From Asanoa hainanensis (GTDB lineage: Bacteria; Actinomycetota; Actinomycetes; Mycobacteriales; Micromonosporaceae): a stretch of 64,000 nucleotides of DNA. The notes below the pieces were generated by a model, which saw only the letters and a program-made list of their open reading frames with translations, was not told the DNA's origin and did no database searches. Both the position numbers and the translations under genes were made by a program. The DNA lies in NCBI RefSeq assembly GCF_900188485.1, contig NZ_FZPH01000005.1, positions 372,001-436,000 on the forward strand. Direction: 5' to 3'. Shown here in pieces: positions 19,074-28,623 of this stretch; within the stretch, counting starts at the first letter, position 1, and every line of letters begins with the position of its first letter.

Positions 19074-19511
19074 TCAATGCGACACGGACTGCCGGTTGTT
19101 CCGCCCGTCCAGGGCTGACCGGCTGTGCAGCGGCCGGACTCCCGAGGGTGGCACGACCCAGTGGCGGCTGGCCGGATCTCGGTAGATGTCGAGGAAGCGG
19201 CGGGACGACTGGAAAGCGCGCGTCGTGTGCGGGCCGCACAGCTCGGTCGAGGGCAGCCAGTAGAGCAACACCAGCACGGGCACCAGAACGAACGGGATCA
19301 ACCAGGACGAGAACCACGGCACCGCCCCGATGGGTACGGCATAGAGCGCTGTCTCGAAAAGGTGTACGCCGAGCACGGCTGGGCCCGCCATCAGCCAGGC
19401 CACCAGGTGTCGCGCCGTGAGGTGGCGTGGCCGCGTTGCCACGAGGAGCCAGAGCGTTCGACCTGGGACGGACTGAATGCCGACTCCGTCGTCGGCAGCA
19501 GGTACACCCAT
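19074..19511 (-). pseudogene. Frameshifted 3' continuation of the NACHT gene (or small overlapping membrane gene)
   Basis: A 145-residue frame starting with ATG at 19511 has actinobacterial third-position GC bias and two clear membrane segments (VAWLMAGPAVLGVHLFETAL and WLIPFVLVPVLVLLYWLP). It overlaps the last 121 bases of the NACHT gene in another frame. In that overlap, the NACHT frame turns into an uncharacteristic Ser/Arg/Trp-rich tail, while this frame reads as a normal membrane protein. The simplest reading is one indel near 19470-19510 that splits a longer protein. A separate overlapping gene is the alternative. Confidence 0.55.
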
Positions 19512-21796
19512 CGTGTGAAGGGGGCGGCGTACAGGTGGTCGACGAATCTCCGGGTCGCCCACATGCTGGTCGCGACCACGACAACGGTGAACACGGCGAG
19601 GCTGACGAGGAGCGGCAGCAATGCCTGCCGCAGGTCGACGCCGCCGCGGTAGGCGAGCCTGGCCACAGCGAGATTGCCGACCAGCGCCGCGATGAAGGCG
19701 CTCCAGGACAGGACCTGCACCACCCGGTGCGGGCTCAGCTTGAGCCAGAACGGGGAGGTCTCGATCATCGCGAGTGGACGGCCGGGCTCGGCCAACGCGG
19801 TCAGGTAAAGGTTCTTTCGGGGAAGGAGGTCGAACACCCGCAGCGCGTGGCCCATGCCGAGCAGGCTGACGAGGTTGGAGCTGGCCGGTAGGCCTCGCTT
19901 GAGTGGGTAGGCCGCCGTCCGATCGGCGTCCGCGACCCATGCGGGACGCAACGCGGGCAGACGTTCCAGCGTCTCGGCGCACTCCCGGTTCATCGCGAGC
20001 AGCAGGAGCCGTTCAACGATCTGCTGCGCGGTGGTTCTCCGCCGGTGCAGATCGGGAATCGCGAGGCAGTGCCACAACGGCGCGACAAGCGTCGGTTCGT
20101 CGTCGGGCAACGTGGCGGTTAGCTCGGCGATGGCGTTTGCCATCTCGGGTGTGGCGTGGTCCGACATGGCGAGCAGGACTTTGCCGGCGACGGGAAGATG
20201 CCCGCCGAACAGCCCGGAGAAGATGCGGCGTCGCTCGGCCGGGCTGGCCCGCTGTGCGATCCACAGAAGCTCGGATCGCAGAGCCTCGAACGCCAGAGAC
20301 CGGGTATCGGTGACCGGCGACTTCACTGTCTCCATGATCGCCGGCAACAGCGACAGCTGCCTGGCTTGGTCGATCAGGCTGGCGGCCACGTCGGTGGACA
20401 CCTCCGCCGTGGCGAGGCAGTGGCAGGCCAGTTCGACGGACTCGTCGGCGAGCGCCTGCAGGAAGGGCGCGACGTAGGGGTGGTTCTCGCCGCAGAACAG
20501 CAGGATGACCTGCCGCCATTCCGGGTTCTGAGCGTGCTCCAACAGGAAGGTGCAGCCGAGTTGCGGATCCCGCGCGAGCTGCGCCGCCGCGAGATGTTCG
20601 TGGAAGGCACGGTGGGCGAAGGCGAAATGGCCGGCGTCGGTCGTGCGGATCAGCAGACCTGACCTGTCGATGATCTCGTCGACGAAGTCGCGGTCGTCAC
20701 GCAGCCGCGGCACCGTTCCCCGCCGGGCAGAGCAGAACTCGAGGATCTCGCCGTACGTGAAATCGGCGAACGGCGACCAGCGGGTTCGCGCCAGGTGCAC
20801 GGCGAGCTCGCGCAAGAAGCGGTGCTTGTCCTCAGCCCGGTACCGGTTCATGCGAAGCTGGTTCTCGGCGCGAAAGTCGTGGCGGCGCAACAGCTCCCGC
20901 ACCATCTCGTCGTAGAAGGCGCCGACCGAGTGCGGGATCTCGTACGCGGTCAGTTGGGTGTAGAGGCCGACCGAGATCGTCAGGATCAGCGGGACTCGGT
21001 GCAGGTCGACCGTGCCGGAGGCACGGACGTCGGCGAGGAACGCGGCGGCGGGCCGCTCGGCGGGGAACTGCGCGGCGCGCCGGTTGACGAAGCGCTCGAT
21101 GTCCGCGTCGCGAAGGGCGGCGATGGCGTACGACGTCGAGGAGAACCAGGCCATCCAGTCGTCTTCGATCTGCCGGTACGTCTGTCTGCGACAAGTGATG
21201 ACCACCCGCGCCATCGAGGTCGGCAGTTCGGCATGCTCGTCCGCCGTGACGAACGCGTGGATGGCGGACCGCACCGCTTCGTAGGCCGGTGGAGAGATCT
21301 CGTCGAGTCCATCGAGCAGGACGACGACCCGGCCCCGCTGCAGAGTGATCAGGAATGGCAGTTCGTTGGTGCGACCGAACAGGTTCAGCTCGCTGTTTCC
21401 GGCAGTGCGGCGGAGAAGGCCCGATCCATAAGCCTTGAGCAGGGTCGACTTGCCGGTTCCAGGGTCTCCGACGATCACTATTCGCCGCGGCCCGAATTCC
21501 GCCAACAGCGTGGTCGCGGGCACCTGGGCCGCGCTGGCTTCGCCTTCGACTTGCACAGACAGCGAAATGTAGGAGTCCGCCAGATCCAGAGTTTCCACCT
21601 GGTTGAGGTAGATGTTGCGAAGGACTCCGTATTCCGCGAGGAACCATCGGCCGTACCGTTCCTGCGGCCGACCGAGCGCCAGAGCGACACGGCCACGGGC
21701 GTGCCGGAGAAGGACCCGCGCCCGGCGCGAGACCAGTGCCAACAACGGCAGTGCGACAGCGAGGACGATCCCCAACTCGTCGGCGTCCAGGCCCAC
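19391..21796 (-). CDS. Membrane-anchored NACHT STAND NTPase, probably frameshifted near its C-terminus
   Basis: About 801 residues. An N-terminal hydrophobic segment (LGIVLAVALPLLALV) precedes a NACHT domain with P-loop VGDPGTGKST (about residue 108), Walker B VVVLLDGLDEIS and the TCRRQTY sensor region. A helical middle follows (HAFHEHLAA, typical of NACHT winged-helix regions), then two C-terminal membrane segments (WSAFIAALVGNLAV; LLVSLAVFTVVVVATS). The last 30 residues look out of frame. GTG at 21796 leaves 88 bases to the divergent gene; an earlier GTG at 21874 would extend the protein by 26 basic residues. Likely an immune or signalling switch; no effector is visible. Confidence 0.78.
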   Translation of the reverse strand: MGLDADELGIVLAVALPLLALVSRRARVLLRHARGRVALALGRPQERYGRWFLAEYGVLRNIYLNQVETLDLADSYISLSVQVEGEASAAQVPATTLLAEFGPRRIVIVGDPGTGKSTLLKAYGSGLLRRTAGNSELNLFGRTNELPFLITLQRGRVVVLLDGLDEISPPAYEAVRSAIHAFVTADEHAELPTSMARVVITCRRQTYRQIEDDWMAWFSSTSYAIAALRDADIERFVNRRAAQFPAERPAAAFLADVRASGTVDLHRVPLILTISVGLYTQLTAYEIPHSVGAFYDEMVRELLRRHDFRAENQLRMNRYRAEDKHRFLRELAVHLARTRWSPFADFTYGEILEFCSARRGTVPRLRDDRDFVDEIIDRSGLLIRTTDAGHFAFAHRAFHEHLAAAQLARDPQLGCTFLLEHAQNPEWRQVILLFCGENHPYVAPFLQALADESVELACHCLATAEVSTDVAASLIDQARQLSLLPAIMETVKSPVTDTRSLAFEALRSELLWIAQRASPAERRRIFSGLFGGHLPVAGKVLLAMSDHATPEMANAIAELTATLPDDEPTLVAPLWHCLAIPDLHRRRTTAQQIVERLLLLAMNRECAETLERLPALRPAWVADADRTAAYPLKRGLPASSNLVSLLGMGHALRVFDLLPRKNLYLTALAEPGRPLAMIETSPFWLKLSPHRVVQVLSWSAFIAALVGNLAVARLAYRGGVDLRQALLPLLVSLAVFTVVVVATSMWATRRFVDHLYAAPFTRWVYLLPTTESAFSPSQVERSGSSWQRGHATSRRDTWWPG

Positions 21797-21884
21797 CAAT
21801 CGCCGATTACGGAGTCGCGCACGGTAAGGGCGCTCGCGAAGCTGGCGGCAGTGTCGAGCGTTGTGGCGTGGCACAATCCCGGCC

Positions 21885-23459
21885 GTGGACGAGGTCGAAT
21901 CCCTTATGCACGAGGTCGGGGCCGCGTTCGTTGCCGGGCTTGTGCGGGTCGGTTCGATGCGGGCGTCTCTGAGCGCGCACGGTCACCAGAGCCAGACCTA
22001 CGACGATGCCGGCGACGCGGCGTTGATCGGTCGTTGGAGTGCGTCGTCGGGGACCGACGTCTACGGCCTGCTGGCCCGGCTCAGGTCCGCGACGGGTGTC
22101 GACGGCGCGTTCGTCGTCGAGCTGAGCGGGGAACCGGCCGGCGGCTACGCGGTCGACTACCACGCGGGTGGTCACGGCGGTGTTCTGCCCGCGCTGGAAC
22201 CGATGGTGGTGCGCGACGCCGAGTACCGATATCCGGACCACCCGCCCGCCGGGATGCTCCGACCGGCGGCAGCCGCCAATGACGGGAGACCGACCGATCC
22301 GGACGTGCTCGTCGAGGTTCGGACGCTGGTGGAGCAGTTCGTCGCGGAACACACCAGGCGCAGTGGCGCGCCACCGGACTTCGGACCTGGTTACCGCGAA
22401 GCGGAGATCCTCGCCGCGGAGCATCAGCTTGGCGTGCGCCTGCCGGAGGACCTCCGCGCGCTGTACCGGGTGATCCACGACGACGGCAAGGAGAGCGGTC
22501 TGCTCGGCCCGTTCAGCCCGGCGCCGTTGGAGCGGGTCGTCGCGTGGTACCACGAGGACCGTCCCGCTTCGTACGGCTGGAACGATGATCTCTTCGCGGA
22601 CATCCCCGTGGTCTTCGAGACCCATCCGTACGGGCACGTGCGGCGGGTTTCCCGCAGCGACTGGTGGGTGACGTTCGCGCCGGACCATGGCGGGAACTAC
22701 GCCGTCGTCGACCTCGACCCGGCCGGGTCCGGGACCTACGGGCAGATACTCTCGTACGGCCGGGACGTCGACGGCCCGATCGCTCACGTCGCCGGATCGG
22801 TCCGTCAGCTCCTGCACGAGGTCGTCGCGACACCGGACTGGGAGCCTCCGAACCCGCCGGCGCACGAATGGCTGTTGGACCTCGACGGTTCCGACCTCGC
22901 TGACCTGGTTGCCGCGTCCGCTGATCGGTCGGTGATCCAGTTCGTGCACCTCCGTCGGGCCGACCGGCTGCGCCTGACCGATCTGGCCGGGCTGCCGCAC
23001 CTACGCGCCATCCGCGTCCTCGACGTGCGGCAGAAGGCCACGCACGTGGACCTGGCGATCCCACCGGGCCTACCGGTGGAGCAGGTCGACGTGACAGCCG
23101 AACATTTCGCACCGGAACGGCTGGCGACGGCGCGGAGCCTGAGGTACGTGACCCTCGCTGGCAACGAAGCACCCGTTCAGATCGCCGCACTCGCGGCGCT
23201 GCCGAACCTGGTGCGCCTCGATCTGGCCGGTGCGGTCGTCGCCGATGTCTCCGCGATCGCGAACCTCCCCGCGCTACGGGTCCTCACCCTCGACGCCGAG
23301 CAGTGGCAGGAGCTCCTGGCCACCGGATGGACCCCGAAGAACCTGGCCGCCGCCAGGCTGGGCGGCCGAGGAAACGTCGCTGATGCCGAGTGGCACGACG
23401 CGATGCGGCGCGCGGGCCAGCCAACCATGCGACACCGCACGATCCGCGGACCGCGCTGA
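21885..23459 (+). CDS. SUKH (SMI1/KNR4)-domain protein with LRR-like C-terminus
   Basis: About 524 residues. Residues 1-140 form an alpha/beta domain of unknown type (contains VDGAFVVELSGEPAGGYAVDY). Residues about 160-315 match the SUKH fold: AEHQLGVRLPEDLRALYRVI, DGKESGLLGPFSPAPLERVV and GGNYAVVDLDP. The C-terminal third has LRR-like repeats (LADLPHLR-type: LPHLRAIRVLD, LPNLVRLDLAG, LPALRVLTLD). SUKH proteins are known as immunity proteins to polymorphic toxins and as adaptors; no toxin gene is adjacent. GTG at 21885 or ATG at 21906 may be the start. Divergent from the NACHT gene. Confidence 0.82.
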   Translation: MDEVESLMHEVGAAFVAGLVRVGSMRASLSAHGHQSQTYDDAGDAALIGRWSASSGTDVYGLLARLRSATGVDGAFVVELSGEPAGGYAVDYHAGGHGGVLPALEPMVVRDAEYRYPDHPPAGMLRPAAAANDGRPTDPDVLVEVRTLVEQFVAEHTRRSGAPPDFGPGYREAEILAAEHQLGVRLPEDLRALYRVIHDDGKESGLLGPFSPAPLERVVAWYHEDRPASYGWNDDLFADIPVVFETHPYGHVRRVSRSDWWVTFAPDHGGNYAVVDLDPAGSGTYGQILSYGRDVDGPIAHVAGSVRQLLHEVVATPDWEPPNPPAHEWLLDLDGSDLADLVAASADRSVIQFVHLRRADRLRLTDLAGLPHLRAIRVLDVRQKATHVDLAIPPGLPVEQVDVTAEHFAPERLATARSLRYVTLAGNEAPVQIAALAALPNLVRLDLAGAVVADVSAIANLPALRVLTLDAEQWQELLATGWTPKNLAAARLGGRGNVADAEWHDAMRRAGQPTMRHRTIRGPR

Positions 23460-23465
23460 GCCCGG

Positions 23466-25895
23466 TCAGGACGCCAAGCCTTCGCGTTTGGTGGTCAGGC
23501 GTTCGCATTCCGCGATCTCGTCCCGCATGCGTAGTCGGGTTGCCAGGAGGCGGGCCTCCGCGAGGGTGCGGTCCGCCTCGTCGAGGTGGCCCAGGTCCAG
23601 TTCGACGTCCGCCCGCCGGATCAGCAGCGTGGCCAGGTTCGAGACGCTGCCGTGGGCTCGGGTGTAGGACAGGGCCCGGTCCAGCAGGGCGCTCGCCGCG
23701 CTCAGGTTGCCGCGCCGGTGTTCCACCACGCCCAGGTTGCCCAACACCCGCACGGTCCATTCCACGTCGTACGCGGGGGTCAGGCCGTCGGCCAGCGCCT
23801 GGGTCGCGGCCTCCGGGTCGAAGACCCGGCCCGTCTCCCGGAACGCGCGCTCGGCCGCGTCCCAGTCGCCGAGGTCGCGGGCCAGCTTGCCCTGCTCGAA
23901 GACCATGTGCGCGACCAGCACCGAGCTCGCCGGCTGGCTCAGCTTCGGCACGAGCTCCTTCGCCGCCTCCAGATAGGACGCGGCGTCCGTGAACTTCCGT
24001 TCGCGCCGGCTGGTCTGGGCGCGCAGGGTGAGCTGGCGCAGCCGCTCCTCCGGCTCCATCGGCAGGTGGTCGACCCGGTCGAGGGCGCGCCAGGCCGCCT
24101 CGAACTCGCCGCGTTGCCCATGGATCCAGTTCTGGTACCAGGCCACGTTGACCACGAGGTGGCGCGCCGAGACGGCCTGGGCGTAGCCCTCGACCTCGGC
24201 GCAGACGGCCATCAGGTCGTCCCAGCGGCCGTTGCTGTCGAGGTCGGCGAGGACGGCTCCGGCCAGCACGAGGGCGTTGTGCGGCTGGTCGTGGGCCCGG
24301 GCCCAGCGGTACGCCGCCTGCAGGTGGGGTCCGATCGTCCGCAGCCGGCTGAGGTCGCGCCAGGTCGGGTCCGCGAGCTGGTACTCGGTGGCGATCGCGA
24401 GCATCGCCGCCATCCAGGCGTTCGTGACCTGGTCGCGCAGCTCAGGGCGGTCCTGCATGAGCCGCGTCGCGTACGTGCGGGTGAGCGGCAGCAGGCTGAA
24501 CGCGCCGTCCTGGAGGTTGATCAGCGAAAGCTCGGTCAGCAGCTGGATGGAGTCGTCGCGGGCCACGACATCCTCGCCGAGCCCAGCGGCGCGGCCGAGG
24601 AGCGAACGGTCCACCGGGGCCTCGAACATGGCGACCGCGGCGAGCACGCGCAGGGCGTCGGTGCCTTCCAGCGTGCGCAGGCTTTCGGCGAAGCAGAACG
24701 CGGCGATGTCGCTGTGGCCCGAGCCGAGCCGGCGCAGCACCGATTCGGCCGAGTGCCCGAGGCCCATCAGGCTCAGGCTCCAGACGATCGCGAGCGGCAC
24801 CCCGCCGGTCTTGCGGGTGAGCGACAGCGTCTCCGCGTCGGTGAGGACCACTCCGCGCTGGCCGGCCTCCGCGGCGACGAGCTGCACGGCCTGGTCGTCG
24901 GGAAGACCGCGCAGGCGCAGCGAGTACGCCACGTCGATCCGGTGCCGGGAGGTCACGATCGCCTTGGCGGGCTGCGGGAGCTCGCGCAGGAAGGCGAGGA
25001 TCTGCTCGTCGTCGACGGTCTCCAGGTTGTCGAGCACCAGCAGGACCCGCGTCGGTCCGCTGAGCAGCGTGCGGACGAGGGCGCGCTGCTCCCGCATCGG
25101 CAGCTGCACGAGCTCCTTCCGACCGAGCACCGAGCCGGTCACCTCGAAGAGGTCGCGAAGCACGGCCAGCTCGGGCTCGCGTTCGCTGATGCCGTGACCG
25201 GTGAGCATGGTGCGCTTCGCGGAGACCCAGACCGCGGCGTCGAACCCCTGGTCGGCGACGAGCTGGTGAGCGGCTTCGAGCGCCAGCGAGGTCTTGCCGA
25301 CCCCGCCGATCCCGTCGATGACGACGACCCAGGTCCGGTCGCCGGGCTCCATCCTGGCCAGCACCGTCGCCAGTTCGTCGTCACGACCGACGAGCCGCGT
25401 GTACGTGCGATGCGGCAGGTTGTGCGAAACGGCAGGCGGAGCCGGAGGCGAGGCGGCCGGCACCTCGAAAGCCCGCAACGCCTCCAGTTGCTGCTGCTGG
25501 TACATCAGCGCGAACGAGGGCTGCAGCTCCGGCAGGTGTTGCAGCTCGTCGCGCAGGCAGCGCACAAGCTCGGCGACGGCCCGGTCCAGCCGCGCCTCGT
25601 CGGTCTTCGGGCTGAACCGCGTGACCGCCTGGGTGAACGCGTCCTTCGACCCGTCGTGGGTACGGGCCGGGAAGAAGACCATCTCCTGCAGCGCCTCCGC
25701 GACCGTCGGCAGGTCGAGCACCGGTGCCTGGTCGAGCAGCAGGTCGACCATCGTCGGATCGACCAGGCCGTAGCCGCTCCGGTAGCGGAGCACTGCCTTG
25801 TCGATGGAGGAGCGCAGCCGCTTGTCGAAGTCACGACGCCGGAGTTGGGCACCGACGACCGCCTCGACACCGCGGGCCAACAGGTCGACGAACAT
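23466..25895 (-). CDS. NB-ARC STAND NTPase with TPR repeats and novel helical N-terminus
   Basis: 809 residues. Residues 1-165 are a helical region without a recognised fold (starts FVDLLARGVEAVVGAQLRRR). The NB-ARC domain follows: P-loop DGIGGVGKTSLA (about 195-206), Walker B VLLVLDNLE, sensor IVTSRHRID and GGVPLAIV. From about 470 on are TPR-like helical repeats. No membrane segment. The start is four bases after the zinc dehydrogenase stop, so this is the last gene of a NUDIX, SPASM, dehydrogenase, STAND operon. The STAND protein may sense something made or modified by its partners; that is inference. Confidence 0.85.
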   Translation of the reverse strand: MFVDLLARGVEAVVGAQLRRRDFDKRLRSSIDKAVLRYRSGYGLVDPTMVDLLLDQAPVLDLPTVAEALQEMVFFPARTHDGSKDAFTQAVTRFSPKTDEARLDRAVAELVRCLRDELQHLPELQPSFALMYQQQQLEALRAFEVPAASPPAPPAVSHNLPHRTYTRLVGRDDELATVLARMEPGDRTWVVVIDGIGGVGKTSLALEAAHQLVADQGFDAAVWVSAKRTMLTGHGISEREPELAVLRDLFEVTGSVLGRKELVQLPMREQRALVRTLLSGPTRVLLVLDNLETVDDEQILAFLRELPQPAKAIVTSRHRIDVAYSLRLRGLPDDQAVQLVAAEAGQRGVVLTDAETLSLTRKTGGVPLAIVWSLSLMGLGHSAESVLRRLGSGHSDIAAFCFAESLRTLEGTDALRVLAAVAMFEAPVDRSLLGRAAGLGEDVVARDDSIQLLTELSLINLQDGAFSLLPLTRTYATRLMQDRPELRDQVTNAWMAAMLAIATEYQLADPTWRDLSRLRTIGPHLQAAYRWARAHDQPHNALVLAGAVLADLDSNGRWDDLMAVCAEVEGYAQAVSARHLVVNVAWYQNWIHGQRGEFEAAWRALDRVDHLPMEPEERLRQLTLRAQTSRRERKFTDAASYLEAAKELVPKLSQPASSVLVAHMVFEQGKLARDLGDWDAAERAFRETGRVFDPEAATQALADGLTPAYDVEWTVRVLGNLGVVEHRRGNLSAASALLDRALSYTRAHGSVSNLATLLIRRADVELDLGHLDEADRTLAEARLLATRLRMRDEIAECERLTTKREGLAS

Positions 25896-25899
25896 GAGC

Positions 25900-26886
25900 T
25901 CACCGTCCGTGGTTCGGCACGACCAGCGTGCGCCGTCCGGGGTTGGCGACCGCGTGCTCGAACGCCTCGTGTACGGCGACGAGCGGGAACGTGCGGTCGA
26001 TCAGCGGAGCGAGGTCGATCCCGCCGTCGCGCACGATGGCGGCCGCCGCTTCGAAGTCCCGCTCGGTGTGGCTGACCGCGCCACCGACCATGATCTCGCG
26101 CGACCGCAGCCGGGCCGGGTCGAGCGAGATCGGCTCGCGGTCGTAGACGGACTGGAACAGGATCGCGACGCCACCCAATCGCACGACCTCCGTCGCGCCG
26201 CGAACCGCCGCGCTGCCACCGCGGGTGACCACCGCGGCGTCCGCCCCGGGCACGTCGAAAGCGTCGCGCAGGGCTGAGACGATCGCAGCCGGCTCGGTCG
26301 AGCCGACCGTGAGGTCGGCACCAGGCACCTCGGCCCGCTCAGCCGCCACGACGGCGGTGCGCAGCCCCAGCGCCCGCCCATAGGCGAGATGCAGCAGCCC
26401 GGTGAACCCCGCTCCGAAGACGACCAGGACGTCTCCAGGCTGGCAGCCGGTGCGCCGGACGGTGTGCACGACGCAAGCGAGCGGCTCGACCAACGCGGCC
26501 TCAGCACAGGAGCCGCCGACCGGGTAGACGTCGCGCGGCTCCACGACCAGCAGCTCCGACAGGCCCCCGGGCCCGTCCGAATGCGGCGCCGCGGCATAAG
26601 CACACAGATTCGATCGTCCCGCCAGGCAGTAGCGGCACCGGCCACAGCGCGGCAGCAGCGAGACGGCCACGATGTCGCCCGCCACGACACCGCAGTCCGC
26701 CGGTGCGGCCACCACGACGGCCCCGACCTCGTGCCCGCCGAGCAGCGGATACTCCGGTCGCACGCCACGGAACACCCGCTGCTCCCAGGTGCACAGCCCA
26801 CACGCGCCCACGGCGACGAGGACCTGGTCCGGGCCGCGCGGCGGATCGGGCGCGGACCGCACCACGACCTCGTACGGGGCCGTCAT
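25900..26886 (-). CDS. Zinc-dependent medium-chain alcohol dehydrogenase
   Basis: 328 residues of the MDR family. Catalytic zinc ligands are the Cys of ACGLCTWE and the His-Glu of LGGHEVG; a structural zinc site is visible as PRCGRCRYCLAGRSNLC. The Rossmann motif is VFGAGFTGLLHLAYG. It should oxidise or reduce an alcohol/carbonyl with NAD(P). It lies 11 bases after the SPASM gene and four before the STAND gene. In aminoglycoside pathways, zinc dehydrogenases and SPASM-like radical enzymes (BtrN) catalyse comparable sugar-alcohol oxidations, which gives one possible idea for the pairing. ATG at 26886 begins the conserved protein. Confidence 0.9.
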   Translation of the reverse strand: MTAPYEVVVRSAPDPPRGPDQVLVAVGACGLCTWEQRVFRGVRPEYPLLGGHEVGAVVVAAPADCGVVAGDIVAVSLLPRCGRCRYCLAGRSNLCAYAAAPHSDGPGGLSELLVVEPRDVYPVGGSCAEAALVEPLACVVHTVRRTGCQPGDVLVVFGAGFTGLLHLAYGRALGLRTAVVAAERAEVPGADLTVGSTEPAAIVSALRDAFDVPGADAAVVTRGGSAAVRGATEVVRLGGVAILFQSVYDREPISLDPARLRSREIMVGGAVSHTERDFEAAAAIVRDGGIDLAPLIDRTFPLVAVHEAFEHAVANPGRRTLVVPNHGR

Positions 26887-26897
26887 CACCGCCTGCC

Positions 26898-28034
26898 TCA
26901 CGAGGTGGCGCACCCGCCGCCCAGCACCGGCAGAAGCCGACGGCCACCGGGCTCGTACGTCGCGTCGCGGGTCGGATCCCGCAGCATCTCGGTCGGGAAA
27001 CGCCCCGCCGCATAAAGCGTCTGGCAGAGCGGGTACGGCGCGCGCAGGTCCTGGTAGCGCGCGATGGCGTTGGCCCGGCACAGGCCACGGCAGCTCTCCG
27101 CCACCGCACAGTTGCCGCAGACGCCACGAAGGTCGTCGGCCTGCCACGACCGCAGCGAGGTCAACAGCGAGCTCGACTCCCACAACTCGGTCAGGGGCCG
27201 CTCGCGTACGTTGCCGGCCTTGGCCTCGTCGACGTCGTACATCCCATGGCAGATCGCGACGTCCCCGTTGGCCAGCACCGCCACGTAGGACGAGGCCCAG
27301 CCGCAGGTCACGGCCGTGCCGGTCGGCTGGAACGCCGGTGGCAGCGTCGTCATCAGGACCGTGTCACGGGAACGCGACGGACTCCAGCGGTAGTCCCAGA
27401 ACCGCTGCGGCGGCAGCGCGTCCAGCAGGGCGAACAGCTCGTCGTGGGTGATCGCCTCGGCCTGGATCGCGCGGCCCCGGCCGAGGTCGTGCACCGACAG
27501 GATCAACTTGAGCTGCGACGCGCCGAGCTGTCGCGACAGGTCGAGGATGGCCGGGATCTCGGCGAGGTTCTGCCGGCGGGTGACCGTGTGGATCGAGAAG
27601 TAGCCGTCGCGCTCCCGCAGGATCCGGAGGTTGTCGACCGTACGCCGGAAAGCCCCGGGCTGGCCGCGGAAAGAGTCGTGGACCTCGGCGGTGGCTCCGT
27701 CCAGGCTCACGTACAGGTGCAACCGGTCGAAGAACGGGTGCAGCCGGTCCACGACAGGCCTGGTGAGGCCGGTGCCGTTGGTCTCCAGCGAGATCCGGAA
27801 GCCCAGGTCGTACGCGATGGCGAGCACGTCGCCGAAGCCCTTGCGGACGAGCGGCTCGCCACCGGTGAACTTGACGTGCTGGGCGCCGAGCCCGCGCGCC
27901 TGGGCCAGCACCTCGGCCACCTCGGCGTTGTCGAGCTCGCCGGCCGAGGCCGTGCCCGCGTCGACCCAGCAGTGCTGACAGCCCTGGTTGCAGTTGAGGG
28001 TCAACGAGATCGTGAGGTTGTCGAGTGTGGTCAC
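26898..28034 (-). CDS. Radical SAM/SPASM-domain protein
   Basis: 378 residues. The [4Fe-4S]-SAM motif is CNQGCQHC (15-22), with the GGEP motif (KFTGGEPLVRKG). The C-terminal SPASM domain has CX(n)GX4C (GWASSYVAVLANG, then AIC) and CGNCAVAESCRGLC, the CX2CX5CX3C signature, then a final Cys, so two auxiliary clusters are expected. SPASM enzymes modify peptides, proteins or sugar-like alcohols. No precursor-peptide gene is visible on either side. GTG at 28034 is chosen because GGGAGG sits at ideal distance; the ATG at 28055 lacks one. Confidence 0.92.
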   Translation of the reverse strand: MTTLDNLTISLTLNCNQGCQHCWVDAGTASAGELDNAEVAEVLAQARGLGAQHVKFTGGEPLVRKGFGDVLAIAYDLGFRISLETNGTGLTRPVVDRLHPFFDRLHLYVSLDGATAEVHDSFRGQPGAFRRTVDNLRILRERDGYFSIHTVTRRQNLAEIPAILDLSRQLGASQLKLILSVHDLGRGRAIQAEAITHDELFALLDALPPQRFWDYRWSPSRSRDTVLMTTLPPAFQPTGTAVTCGWASSYVAVLANGDVAICHGMYDVDEAKAGNVRERPLTELWESSSLLTSLRSWQADDLRGVCGNCAVAESCRGLCRANAIARYQDLRAPYPLCQTLYAAGRFPTEMLRDPTRDATYEPGGRRLLPVLGGGCATS

Positions 28035-28096
28035 GCGCGCCTCCCGATCTCCCATGTTGGCATGTCGGTGCGACAGCACGGAAGGTCGCGAATCTG

Positions 28097-28561
28097 TCAG
28101 AGATCCGCCGCGTGGACCCAGTTCACCGCGGCCAGCACGAGGTCGGGCAGCTCGGTCGGCGTCTCCAGGCGGCCGACCTCCAGCGCCGGCACCCAGCGAC
28201 ATTCGCCGACCTCGGCGAGCCGCGGCGTGAGGGTTCCCCGCAACGGCCGGCACACGTAGACCAGCTCGATGTGCCGGTGCGCTTCGGACGACGGAGCGTT
28301 CATGTCGATGTCGAGAATCGCGAACGGCGGCGGAATGACCCGGATCGCCGGATGCTCGAAACTCTTCGCCCGGATCACCTCGACCCGCAACCCGGTCTCC
28401 TCGCGCACCTCGCGGACGACCCCCTCGACCGGGTCCTCGTCGGCCTCGAGATGGCCGCCGGGATAGATCCAGAGGCCGATCTTGTGGTGACTCACCAGCA
28501 GCACCCGGTCGCGGTCATCCAGGATGATCGCCGCGGCGGTGAAGTGACGAGCGGATCGCAT
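28097..28561 (-). CDS. NUDIX hydrolase
   Basis: 154 residues. The full NUDIX box is present: G-x5-E-x7-R-E-V-x-E-E-x-G-L, starting GGHLEADEDPVEG and ending REVREETGL. It hydrolyses a nucleoside diphosphate linked to another group; which one is not evident. It is the first gene of the four-gene operon that continues with the SPASM enzyme 62 bases downstream. ATG at 28561 (MRSARHFTAAAI) is preferred over an upstream in-frame start; a GGGAG lies upstream. Confidence 0.9.
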   Translation of the reverse strand: MRSARHFTAAAIILDDRDRVLLVSHHKIGLWIYPGGHLEADEDPVEGVVREVREETGLRVEVIRAKSFEHPAIRVIPPPFAILDIDMNAPSSEAHRHIELVYVCRPLRGTLTPRLAEVGECRWVPALEVGRLETPTELPDLVLAAVNWVHAADL

Positions 28562-28623
28562 TCCACATGCTCCCACGCGTGACGGGCGTCACCGGGTCTC
28601 CGTACCATCGGCAGGGGAGTGAA

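Noticed and set aside
28034-28097. Precursor peptide gene for the SPASM enzyme
   Set aside because: The 62-base gap is too short and has no ribosome site with a peptide-like frame; the gap at 28562-28623 also shows none.
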